Positions 9,564 to 18,265 of a DNA stretch of 31,922 nucleotides are shown here, piece by piece. Positions within the stretch are counted from its first letter, which is position 1. The number at the start of each line of letters is the position of its first letter. The DNA lies in contig CAYWBW010000024.1 in the NCBI GenBank assembly GCA_964456745.1, forward strand, positions 1 through 31,922, written 5' to 3'. Made by a program: the position numbers and the translations under genes. The stretch comes from CAYWBW01 sp964456745. Its GTDB lineage: Bacteria; Patescibacteriota; Gracilibacteria; GCA-2401425; JAJOLG01. Under the pieces are notes generated by a model. The model saw only the letters and a program-made list of their open reading frames with translations. It searched no databases and was not told the DNA's origin.

Positions 9564-11291
9564 CTAATAAACTGTCTGTAAATAACATTCTTCACAATAA
9601 ACTATTTCTAATCTGTCAGGAGAGTAAGTTGTTTGAATATGCTTTTCACATTTATTACATTTTCTATCATAAAGTTTCCTAGGATTCCTGAGCTTCATTC
9701 TTTCTTTATGTCTTTCATCTGGATGCAAGTGAGGAATGGGAATATTGTTTTCTCTATAGAATTTAAGCTCTTGAGGAATTATCTTAAATGGTTTTTGAGT
9801 ATTTTCACATTGAATAGCCCAAGCAAGAATGTCATCAGGAATATCTTTGATATTATCAGGAAGTTTATTTGCATTTATAATTTTAGCTACTTTTGGTAGA
9901 GAAGTATCCTCATCTTTCCATTTCCAGTCTTTTTTTAATATTTCTTCTTTTTTCAATGGAAAATATTCTTGAGCAACAGTCTCGTTGTATGCAAAAGGAG
10001 ATAATTCTATTGGAAAAAATTCTCACCATTCTTGTCCATAGGACAACCCTGAGCTCGTCAAATGGGTCTTTTTCATATGTTCTATAATTTTTGGAACTAG
10101 GATTTCATATTCTTGTTTTGTATATTGTTTGTTTAAAATGCAGTATGAATTATTTTTTAATCATATACACCCAAAAAGATATTTGCTGTTATGACAATTG
10201 TCTGCGTACATGCACTCAATTATATCATATGAAAAATTACAAAACTGATTATTATATCAATTAGCTTGAGCTTGAATTTCATATAATAACTCTGAATCTC
10301 AAAATCAATAAGCATCCATACAATTCCTTGATCAATTATGACTAGCTGAGTAATCAAATTCAATACAATATTTGCAATTTTCTCATCATGCAGCTAAATA
10401 ACAATCATTTACATTTTTACAGTGTAATAAGAAATCTCACTTGGAATTTTCACAATGTTCATTATTTAAGTTTTTATGAATTGCTTTAAGCTTTGCTTGC
10501 TGAAAATCTTTTAATAAATTTTGAATTTGAGAGAAGTCTCATGTATTTATATTTTTAATTTTTTCTTTATATTCATTTTCTGATAATTGTTCATTGTTAA
10601 AACAATATTTTTTATTTCTAAGATTGTAACTCATAAAACAGTCAGTGCATCATTTGCAATCATAACAAAATAATAAATTTGATGAATCTAGACATAAATT
10701 ACAATATTTACAATTATAAAGATTTTCTCACCAAAAGCATTCATATAACATTTCTCATTTTCAAAATATATATGATGAATCTAGCACAATATTTGATGAA
10801 AAAATTTTTCTTGAATGAAGTATATTTTCTGAATTAAAAACAATAGTTGATAAATAACAATCCTTATTATTTGATCAATGATTTATATATTCAGAGTTTT
10901 CAGAGTTTTTTGATAATAAAGATAGTCTTGGAACTTTATACATTAATTTTTTAAATTGTTCGAAAAATGATTTGTTAAAATCAAAACATGCTCAATAATC
11001 TAATCAGCTCCATTTGTCAGACCACCATTCATCTTGAGAATAAACTTTATATAGCTTATCAGATGAATAAATAGAAATTATATTTTTCTCTGTGGCATTG
11101 CATCTTCTTTTATAAAGATTCCTTTCATTTCTCCATGATGCTCTTCTTTTAAATCTACAATCAGGACAAAGTGTCGGCATTGGGATTTTATATTTTTTTC
11201 AGTTAAATACCGGACTAATTTTATCATAGAAATTTAAATCTTCTTGAATTATTTCAAATTTTGCCAAACACTGTTTACAATTTTTAATCAT
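9564..11291 (-). CDS. Cys-rich zinc-ribbon array protein 2
   Basis: A 575-residue array paralogue, the longest. It starts MIKNCKQCLAKFEIIQED; CPDCRFKRRASWRNER follows, then WWSDKW and FFEQF. Its middle region is poorer in Cys than its sisters (several positions are Ser or Asn), with clusters such as CKYCNLC and CYDCKGCTDC. The C-terminal ribbon ends YCEECYLQTVY. The 35-nt element at 10032-10066 encodes HLTSSGLSYGQ in frame. Where array gene 5 has Gly (SKGWKWK) and genes 1 and 3 have UGA, this copy has Asp (KKDWKWK), a one-codon change. The ATG (11289-11291) is 3 nt past the previous stop. The best Shine-Dalgarno match, AAAGGAG, lies inside the last codons (LKEIY) of the preceding gene, so translation is probably coupled. 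Confidence 0.85.
10032..10066 (-). repeat. 35-nt palindromic element in coding sequence, copy 3
   Basis: Same element and same frame as at 6464-6498, differing by one base (CCCATTTGACG for CCCATTCGACG on the minus strand). It contributes a net 10 residues relative to array genes 1 and 5. Confidence 0.85.
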
Positions 11292-11294
11292 AAT

Positions 11295-12980
11295 TTAATA
11301 AATCTCCTTTAAATAACATTCTTCACAATAAATTATTTCTGGTCTAGCAGGGGAATATGTTGTTTGAATTTGCTTTTCACATTTATTACATTTTCTATCA
11401 TATAACCTCCTAGGATTTCTTAATTTCATTCTTTGAGCATGTCTTTCATCTGGGTGCAGTCGAGGAATAGGAATGTTATTTTCTCTATAAAATTTAAGCT
11501 CTTGAGGAATTATTTTAAATGATTTTTGTGTATCCTTACATTGGATTGCCCACGATAAAATATCATCAGGAATATTAGAAATATCTATAGGCAGCTTTTC
11601 AGCAGGAATGATTTTTGTGGCTTTTGGCAATGAAGTGTCTTCATCTTTCCACTTCCATCATTTATTTAATACTTCATCTTTGGTTAATGGAAAATATTCT
11701 TGTGCTACAGTTTCATTGTATGCAAATGGAGATAATTTTGCAGGAAAATATTCTCACCATTCTCATGTTTTCTTCATGTGTTTAATAATTTTTGGAACTA
11801 GAATATTATATTCTTTTTTTGTGTATTGTTTATTAAGTATGCAGTAAGATTTTTGCCTTATTCATACGCATCAAAATAAGTATGAGCAATTTTGTCCACA
11901 AAAATCAGAATACAAAATATTACTTACTCATATCCAACAATTGCTTACAAATGCGCTATTTTTCATATTGATACCAGAAGATGTTAATTCATATGAATTC
12001 TCAATATTATCACCTACAAATGATGTATCATAACAATTTGCATTTGAAGCTCTTAAGTCATAGCAAAATTTAACATCTTTACATCATACTATATCATAGG
12101 AATTATATGCATTTTTTGAATTATGAATACTATCACCAAGGCAATTTTCGCAGTTATTTATATTTGCATGTTTATGTGGAACTTTTAGTTCTATTTTTAA
12201 TAATTCTTGTTTACATTGAACAAACGAATATTTTTCTTGTATAATTTTTAGTTCTTTGTGATAATTATCTTTATTGTATTTCTTATTAAATATATAATAC
12301 TGCTTATTTCTTAAGTTTGCACATCAAAAACAATTTTTACATGCCTGACAGTCATAACAAAAACTGCAATCTGAGCAATTAGTACAATTTTGTAAATAAA
12401 TTCAATTATAACATTCATGACAATCAATACATTCATAACATTTCTCTGAATTATAAGCTCTTAAGCAATCCACAACATCTTTGCATTTTGATAATCATTT
12501 TGAATATAAGCTATTTTCTGAGTAAATTGCATTATAACAAAGATATGAATTTTTCATTCAAGTGGTTTGATTGCAGTACTCACTATTTTCTGGAATATAA
12601 TTTATTAGACTTATACATGGAATTACGTTTGATAACTGCTTAAATTGTTCAAAAAAACTTTTATTGAAATCAAAATCTCTTCAGTATTTTATTCAGTCCC
12701 ATTTATCGCTCCACCATTCTTCTTGAGAGTATACTGTTAATGGCTTATCAGGAGAATATATAGAAATAATGTTTTTTTCTGTAGCACTACATCGTCTTTT
12801 GTACAATTTTCTTTCGTTCCTAAAAGCAAGCCTTCTTTGTTGTCTGCAATCAGGACAATGAGTCGGTGTTGGAATTAAATATTTAACTCAATTGAATTTG
12901 GGAGAAACTTTATCATAAAAATCTAAATCATCTTGAGTTATTTCAAATTTAGCCGAGCAATGTTTGCAATTTATAATCAT
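11295..12980 (-). CDS. Cys-rich zinc-ribbon array protein 1 (first gene)
   Basis: A 561-residue protein and the promoter-proximal member of the array. N-terminal ribbon: CKHCSAKFEITQDD and CPDCRQQRRLAFRNERK, then RRCSATEKNIIS where the third Cys pair has become C-x2-T, then WWSDKW. The middle region has the densest Cys spacing of the array (CYECIDCHECYN, CTNCSDCSFCYDCQACKNC), which suggests a stack of metal- or disulphide-linked turns. The C-terminal ribbon is CNKCEKQIQTTYSP ... YCEECYLKEIY. It has neither the 35-nt insertion nor the gene-end hairpin, so it probably keeps the ancestral end. A CGA codon in YKRRC aligns with AGG and AAA in sisters, indicating CGA=Arg. No signal peptide. A TrmB-like regulator is divergently encoded 180 bp upstream and may control the array. 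Confidence 0.86.
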
Positions 12981-13160
12981 GTTTAATTTTATTATTTACA
13001 AATATACTTAAAAATACAAAAAAATAAAGTCAATATGCGCAAATAATCAAATTATCTTGCAATTATGGCTTAGGTATAATACAATTATCTGTGATGCGCA
13101 ATGCACAACACTAGAATTTAATTAATTTTAAATTAAAACTTTTATTTTTTAAATTATCCT
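12981..13160. promoter_or_regulatory. Divergent regulatory region, array / TrmB
   Basis: This 180-bp spacer separates two divergent units. On the plus strand a perfect TATAAT sits at 13075-13080, with no good -35 at standard spacing. On the minus strand TTGACT at 13028-13033 is a -35 candidate for the array, with TATATT 22 nt downstream. The 8-mer ATGCGCAA occurs twice, at 13035-13042 and 13094-13101, flanking the TATAAT; it could be an operator for the neighbouring regulator. All assignments are inferred. Confidence 0.45.
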
Positions 13161-13946
13161 ATGAACTATCCCTACTTCGCAAAACTCTGACTTGATGAAA
13201 CTTATGCTGATATCTATATGACACTTTACAAGTTATGAACTCAGCCTGCTTCAGTTGTTGCAAAAACTATATGAACAGAGAGGACTAAGATTTATAGAAA
13301 GTTATTAAATATGGTAAAAATGTGAATAGTTAAGGAGACTCAAAAACATAAGGTTAAGTATTTTTTTATAGATAATGTTAGAGATTTATGACGACTTATT
13401 GAAAAAAGAAATAAAGAAATTGATTATTTAAATGAAAATAGGGATATATTTTTTTCTACCATGGAGCAATCTAAGATATCTGAATTAAATGCTCCAAAGG
13501 TTACATTGTATGAAGCATGAGAATGAGTAAATAATATATTTGAAGACATACTTTCAACAATTAAATTTAAATGAATACTTACAATTAGGATTTTTGCTTC
13601 TAATACCATTGAAGAGCGTGATGAGTGAGAAAAAATATGAGAATACGCAAATAATTTTTTTAAAGCTTTGGAAAAAGAAAATATTCATATTGATGAGTAT
13701 ATTTGAGTATGAAATCTTATAATGGAGAGAATTGAACATTTTGTAGATTCAACAAATTTATCTGAGCTTCCAGCTGCTAAATCATCTGTAAATATTATTC
13801 TTGTTTGAAGTATTTTATATTTTGTAGTGTACAATGACGCTCCTATGTGAATAAAAGTTCAGAATGATAATCTTTCAGATGCTATGCATATTTTATTTGA
13901 TGAGATTAAAAGGATGAAGGGGGTTATTGAGAATTTGAAGAAATAA
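13161..13946 (+). CDS. TrmB-like transcriptional regulator
   Basis: A 261-residue protein. Residues 1-75 form a winged helix typical of the TrmB family: LGLDETYADIYMTLYKLGTQ, then PASVVAKTIGTERTKIYRKL as the recognition helix, and a wing (MGIVKETQKHKVKYFFID). A coiled stretch (RLIEKRNKEIDYLNENR) follows, then a C-terminal domain that may sense an effector. TrmB proteins bind DNA as dimers and respond to sugars in archaea; in CPR genomes they are common and mostly unstudied. The start is ATG at 13161. It is divergent from the Cys-rich array and shares a spacer with paired ATGCGCAA motifs, so control of the array is a reasonable guess. Ten or so UGA glycines are needed for the frame. Confidence 0.82.
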
Positions 13947-14011
13947 GAATTTACTTATTTATTGTTTAATTAGCCATTTAAGAATAAAGTGAAATATTTT
14001 ACTAAAAACGC

Positions 14012-14040
14012 TTGACTTAAAATTATATTTATGATAGTAT
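14012..14040 (+). promoter_or_regulatory. Strong sigma-70-type promoter
   Basis: TTGACT (14012-14017), a 17-nt spacer, and TAGTAT (14035-14040), with TG one base before the -10 (extended -10). No reading frame follows for over 500 bp, which points to an RNA gene. Confidence 0.7.
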
Positions 14041-14046
14041 TAATAC

Positions 14047-14575
14047 GTTGATTGATTTATTTCAATTAACAAGTGCTTAGATCTTTGAAAATTTGTTGTT
14101 ATTTATTACTGGTTTAGAATTGTAATATTTTAAATCTATTGAAGGAAGAATCCTTTCTAGTTATCAATTTTATCTTTTTTAGATAGAATAGAAAATGTAG
14201 TTTGTCTTTATTGATACAGAGACTCTATGGGTAATTAAATTTGGTTTTTATGTTGTAAGACATAGGGAAAAGGTTTGATAAAGGTACCGTTTAAAACTTT
14301 TCATCTGAAATTTATTTTATAAGGATGTAAAAAAGTGTTAGAGTATAAATTTATAAAATAACTTATTTTTCTCTAATATTGTCTAATTGTTCTAATTAAG
14401 TTAATGTACAATTGGTGTTGAGTTAGTCAGCTCAATAACAAAAAAAATGACTGTTATAATTTGATTTATTTCATTTTGTAATGTAGGTAATTGATATGAT
14501 AAATTTGCATTGATCAGTTCGTACTTAAAATAAAAATAAAAATATCTGTCCTGGTTGTGCTTGGCAGGTTTTTTT
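14047..14575 (+). ncRNA. Unidentified structured RNA, about 0.5 kb
   Basis: The region has a promoter (14012-14040), ends at an intrinsic terminator (14544-14575), and has frequent TAA/TAG in every frame, so it is probably not coding. Pairings visible by eye: a 5' hairpin (GTTGATTGA 14047-14055 with TCAATTAAC 14062-14070), a possible long-range closing helix (AAGTGC 14071-14076 and GATC 14080-14083 with GATC 14512-14515 and GTACTT 14521-14526), an ACTCTA/TAGAGT pairing across the centre, and a TTGAG/CTCAA hairpin near the 3' end. I looked for the conserved cores of RNase P RNA, tmRNA and SRP RNA and did not find them. A CAGAGACT string recalls the group I intron R element but nothing else supports that. 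Possible class: an undescribed CPR RNA. Confidence 0.55.
14544..14575 (+). terminator. Intrinsic terminator of the RNA gene
   Basis: A 7-bp stem (ATCTGTC 14544-14550 with GGCAGGT 14563-14569, two G-U pairs), a 12-nt loop, and a run of seven T. It sits just past the 3' end of the patatin gene on the opposite strand. Confidence 0.7.
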
Positions 14576-14586
14576 ATTATGCAATT

Positions 14587-15375
14587 TTATTGAAGATGTT
14601 TTTTAGTATTATTATATCAGATTTGAATTATTTCTTTATATTTGTGAAATTCATAATAATCAATATTTGGAAATGATGGGTGAATATATTTAATACTTTT
14701 TCATTTAGCATTTAGTGATCTGTCTTCATTTTGTTTCATCATTATATCAATAGTTTTTTGTAGTATTTGATAATTAAGTCATATAATTCATTTTTTAAAT
14801 TCTATGGATAAAAATTTGTGTTTATAATTTATTTTTCGACCTAAGTCTCTTAATACAGAAATTGCAATAATATTTTTTCATTCTAAAGCTTCGATTGGTA
14901 AATTGTTACTTATTCATCAATCAACAAATAATGATCATTTATATTTATAAGGAGCAATTATTCATGGAATGCTTACAGAAGCTCTTAATGCTTCATATAT
15001 GTATCAAGTTTTAAATATTATTTTTTCTCAAGTTTCAATGTTTGTGGCTACAATTCTTAAAGATATATCCAAGTTTTCAATTTTTTTATTTCAAAATATT
15101 TCTTTCAATTTTGCTTTTATTTTATCTCACCCTATCAGTCAGCTTTTTAATTTTAAATCTATTAGATTAAAAAAATTAATATTACTGATAACTTTTTCAA
15201 TTTCCATGCTATGTAATTTTATTGCAATGCAGGCAGCTATTATCGCTCACATACTTGTTCATGAAACTTCTTCGGGGTAAATGTTTTTTTCCTCTAAGTA
15301 TTTAATTACTCAAATGTGAGCGAATCAACGAGCAGCTCATCATCAAAGTGCTAATGAGAATTTATCAGGAATCAT
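14587..15375 (-). CDS. Patatin-like phospholipase
   Basis: A 262-residue acyl hydrolase of the patatin/RssA type, which uses a Ser-Asp dyad to release fatty acids from phospholipids or lysolipids. Visible motifs: the oxyanion hole LGGGAARGFAHIGVI at residues 9-23, the nucleophile elbow GTSMG at about 43-47 (GxSxG), and VDGGISNNLP with the catalytic Asp near residue 155. The three oxyanion glycines, the next Gly, the elbow Gly residues and the DGG glycines are almost all UGA. The start is ATG at 15373-15375 (MIPDKFSLALGGG) and the stop TAA at 14587. No signal peptide, so cytoplasmic or injected. In an episymbiont it could mobilise host or own lipids; that is inference. Confidence 0.93.
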
Positions 15376-15572
15376 GTTATTATTTTATATTTATAATATA
15401 TACATTTTATGAATTTTTGATTTAAAATCTATTATTAATATATGTTAAGTTAGAGGTTTTACAATATTTATAAATCGAAATTTTGAGAATATGTAATGGG
15501 TTTCGCATAAATAATTAATTTAGTAGGGTATAATGTTTAAAATTAGTTATATGTAATAATATAAAACTTATT

Positions 15573-15600
15573 TTGACATTGTTAATAATTTCATTAAATT
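15573..15600 (+). promoter_or_regulatory. Promoter of the probable 6S RNA
   Basis: TTGACA at 15573-15578, a 16-nt spacer, and TAAATT at 15595-15600. The predicted transcription start, near 15607, coincides with the first base of the RNA's closing helix. Confidence 0.6.
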
Positions 15601-15606
15601 TGTTTT

Positions 15607-15745
15607 GATAAAGCATTGTTTTTCAAATAGTTTTTTCCTCCAAATACTATTTAGGGAACTGGAATTGTTAGATCTGTGGATCTAGCACAAGCTGGTGCCC
15701 ACCTTGCAAAAATGCAGGTAAAAACCAGGAAGACAATGTTTTATC
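15607..15745 (+). ncRNA. ssrS: Probable 6S RNA
   Basis: About 139 nt that fold as one long, interrupted hairpin. The closing helix is 13 bp: GATAAAGCATTGT (15607-15619) with ACAATGTTTTATC (15733-15745), one G-U. The apex is TAGATC-TGTG-GATCTA, extended by TTGT/ACAA and GGG/CCC. The large internal bubble carries a small 3'-side hairpin (ACCTTGCA/TGCAGGT), as in many 6S RNAs, and the segment TGGTGCCCACCT resembles 6S sequences I know. 6S RNA mimics an open promoter and sequesters sigma-70 RNA polymerase. Identification rests on structure and partial sequence memory, not on a covariance search. It lies 36 nt upstream of the cyclophilin ATG and could double as its leader. Confidence 0.58.
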
Positions 15746-15781
15746 TTGAAAATTATATATATAACTAATTTAATAAAAATC

Positions 15782-16486
15782 ATGAAAAAAATCTTTTTAC
15801 TTTTAACCTTAATACTTATGTTTAGTTCTTGTGGTGTCCAGGATGATAAAAATCCTGATGAATGATTTGATGAAATGTATTGATGAGATACAACATCGTC
15901 TAGCGAAGCTGCTAACAAAATTGAAAAAAAATCTGAAATAGATCAATTGGCTATGCCGAATGTTTGAGATATAATTGCTATTATGGAAACTTCAATGTGA
16001 ACAATGAAGATCAGACTTTTTGAGAAGCAAACACCAAAGTCTGTTGAGAATTTTGTTGGTCTTTCAAAAAAATCTTATTATGATGGAATAATTTTTCACA
16101 GAATAATTCCTAATTTTATGATTCAATGATGAGATCCTACTGGTACAGGAAGAGGATGACAAAGTATTTTTTGAACTACATTTGAAGATGAGCCACATCC
16201 AAATTTAAAAAATATCAAATGAGCATTGTCAATGGCTAACAGGGGACCAAATACAAATGGTTCACAGTTTTTTATTGTTCAGGCACCTGCAACTCCACAT
16301 TTAGATTGATATCAAAAATGAATTAAAACCTGTTGAGAAATGTGAAGGTCATGCCACACAGTATTTGGACAAGTTTATGAATGAATAGATATAGTCGATA
16401 AAATTGCAGCAGTTAAAACTAATCCTATGGATAAGCCATTGAAGGATGTTGTAATTAATACTATTAAAATAGAGGAGTATAAGTAG
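15782..16486 (+). CDS. Lipoprotein cyclophilin (peptidyl-prolyl isomerase)
   Basis: A 234-residue cyclophilin-type PPIase that speeds proline cis/trans isomerisation during folding of secreted proteins. Residues 1-18 are a lipoprotein signal (MKKIFLLLTLILMFSSC), with Cys as the lipid anchor; an acidic Gly/Ser linker follows to about residue 60. The catalytic domain shows FHRIIPNFMIQGGDP (the active-site Arg is in FHR), GTGRGGQS, MANRGPNTNGSQFFI and VFGQVYEGIDIVDKI. A short insertion (GIKTCGEMGRSCH) precedes VFGQV and resembles the divergent loop of some cyclophilins. Both glycines of QGGDP are UGA. It starts downstream of the probable 6S RNA and is followed by an intrinsic terminator. Anchored outside the cytoplasmic membrane, it would assist surface proteins such as the giant lipoprotein at 23978-30133. 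Confidence 0.95.
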
Positions 16487-16511
16487 GAGGGTGTTTGGTT
16501 TATTCGTCAGG

Positions 16512-16538
16512 AAGACCTCGATTTGGGGTCTTTTTTTT
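16512..16538 (+). terminator. Intrinsic terminator after the cyclophilin gene
   Basis: Stem AAGACC (16512-16517) with GGTCTT (16527-16532), followed by a run of T to 16538. It is 25 nt past the stop codon and may also serve the convergent secY on the other strand. Confidence 0.78.
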
Positions 16539-16554
16539 GGATTAATCAAACTTC

Positions 16555-17859
16555 CTACCCATTAAGCTTTTCATAGTCATGCATAACAAGTTGTGCATTG
16601 ATTTGCCTAAGAAGTTCTAATACAACTCAAACAACAATAATCATTCAAGATCATGTAATAAGTAGGTCTGACTGAGCAAGGTCTGTGTATTTTGTGAAAA
16701 TAAGAGGTAAGATAGCAATTCATGCTAAAAATGAACCACCCCAGAAATTCATATTAAAAGACACTTTTTTGATAAACTCAGCCGTTTGACTTCAAGGTCT
16801 TAATCAAGTAATAAATCCTCATCTTTTTTGAATATTCTCAGCAACTTTATCTGGTTTGAAAGTTACAGATACATAAAAGTAAGTAAATCATAAAACAAGT
16901 AAGAAATACATAAGAATATAAGTCCAACTTGGATTGTTTCATGAAAGATTCTCTAGTATCCATTTTCATATTCAACTAGCTCATTCTCATCAATTAGCAG
17001 ATTGCATAAATTGAGCTATAACTGATGGGAAGGTAATTATTGCAATGGCAAAGATAATTGGAATCATTCAGGCTTGATTTAATCGTATTGGAAGTGATCA
17101 TTTAGATGCTTTGTTTCATGCTGATGCATATGTGATAGGAATATTTCTTTGAGCTTCTGAGAATAGTACTATAAGAACAAGTAAGATCACTGTGATAACT
17201 AGAAATAGAATAAATGGTAAAACTTTAGATGAATCATATTGAGAAATGTTTAATATATTTCAAATAATTGTAGGCATTGCAGAGACTATTCATGCAAATA
17301 TTATTAATGAAATTCAATTTCATATTCATTTTTCAGTCATTATTTCTCAAAGCCACATAACAAATATTGTTCAAGTAGCTATGATAACCATCATTGGTAT
17401 AACAATAGAAAAGTCATAAATATCTAAAAGTTGAACTCAATTAGCTTGAGCTGACATATTTATTAAAGCAAGCATTCAATATGATTGCAATAGTGCAAGA
17501 GGGAATGATATCCATCTAGTAATAGAATTTATTTTTTTTCTTCATTCTTCTCAATCTTCATTATTTAGCCTTTCTAGGGCTGGAATAACAACAGTCATAA
17601 GTTGCATAATGATAGATGCATTAATATATGGAGCAAGTCACATCATTACTATAGAGAATTTTTCCATATTACCTCATGTAAGAGCTGAAAATACTCATAG
17701 CATAGAGTTAGATCCAAATACTTGAGTAAGTACATTTGTATTTACTCATGGTACAGGTATATGGGCTGCAATTCTAAAAATAATAAGTCCAAATAGGACA
17801 AATAGTATTTTTTTTCTTAATTCGTGTGTTCTCCAAATTTTTTGAAAGTATTCAAACAT
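16555..17859 (-). CDS. secY: Protein translocase subunit SecY
   Basis: A 434-residue pore-forming subunit of the SecYEG channel with about ten membrane helices. The N-terminus MFEYFQKIWRTHELRKKILF is followed by RIAAHIPVPGVN, the plug-region residues, and MGLAPYINASIIMQLM (helix 2b), all hallmarks of SecY. The C-terminus is LELLRQINAQLVMHDYEKLN, typical of CPR SecY. The start is ATG at 17857-17859 and the stop TAG at 16555. No ribosomal-protein genes flank it, so it is outside the usual spc operon, at least in this window. Conserved glycines such as PVPG and MGLAP are UGA. It is convergent with the cyclophilin gene; the spacer holds that gene's terminator. Confidence 0.96.
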
Positions 17860-17998
17860 TGTATAGAAAGGTTAGTTAATTTTTTTATTTTCTGTAACTT
17901 AGAAAAATATAATGTTATTTACTTAAACATCAAGAAAAAATTGACTTTAAATCTAAATTTATTAGAATTTTTTAGCTTTTTTTGAAAATTAAATATTC

Positions 17999-18073
17999 GG
18001 CCCCATCGTCTATCGGTTAGGACACCTGGTTTTCATCCAGGAAAGAGGAGTTCGACTCTCCTTGGGGCTACCA
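17999..18073 (+). tRNA. tRNA-Glu (anticodon UUC)
   Basis: A complete cloverleaf: acceptor GGCCCCA/TGGGGCT (first pair G-U), anticodon stem CCTGG/CCAGG with anticodon TTC at 18032-18034, T-loop GTTCGACTC, discriminator A and encoded CCA (18071-18073). Confidence 0.95.
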
Positions 18074-18081
18074 TTTAAGAA

Positions 18082-18117
18082 AAGTATAATAATAACAGAA
18101 TTATGCTTTTTTATTTT
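18082..18117 (+). terminator. Terminator after tRNA-Glu
   Basis: Stem AAGTATAAT (18082-18090) with ATTATGCTT (18100-18108, one G-U), then a T-rich run to 18117. Confidence 0.6.
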
Positions 18118-18265
18118 GTCTTAATTGATGGAGTGACCAGGCTTAACTTAGTGGTTTGGCAAGTTGAATTTTAATATTTTCGACTTAATTTGAAAATCAA
18201 TAAAAATCAAGATGATAATCTATGGATTATGGCTTATATATACTATTTATTGACGTGTTTGATAA

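Noticed and set aside
9633..10087. Plus-strand hydrophobic frames within the Cys-rich array
   Set aside because: Opposite-strand shadows that recur at the same place in every paralogue simply because the true genes are homologous.
4096..12980. CRISPR array suspected from regularly repeated sequence
   Set aside because: The repeats are whole paralogous genes ~1.7 kb apart plus short palindromes; there is no short repeat-spacer periodicity.
14047..14526. Resemblance to RNase P RNA (AGGAA..TCC, AAAGTG..AGAGT) or a group I intron (CAGAGACT)
   Set aside because: The invariant ACAGAA region of RNase P and the other intron core elements are absent, and no split exon flanks the region.
14969..15280. 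Plus-strand 103-codon frame
   Set aside because: It is the antisense shadow of the patatin gene, whose motifs are unambiguous on the minus strand.
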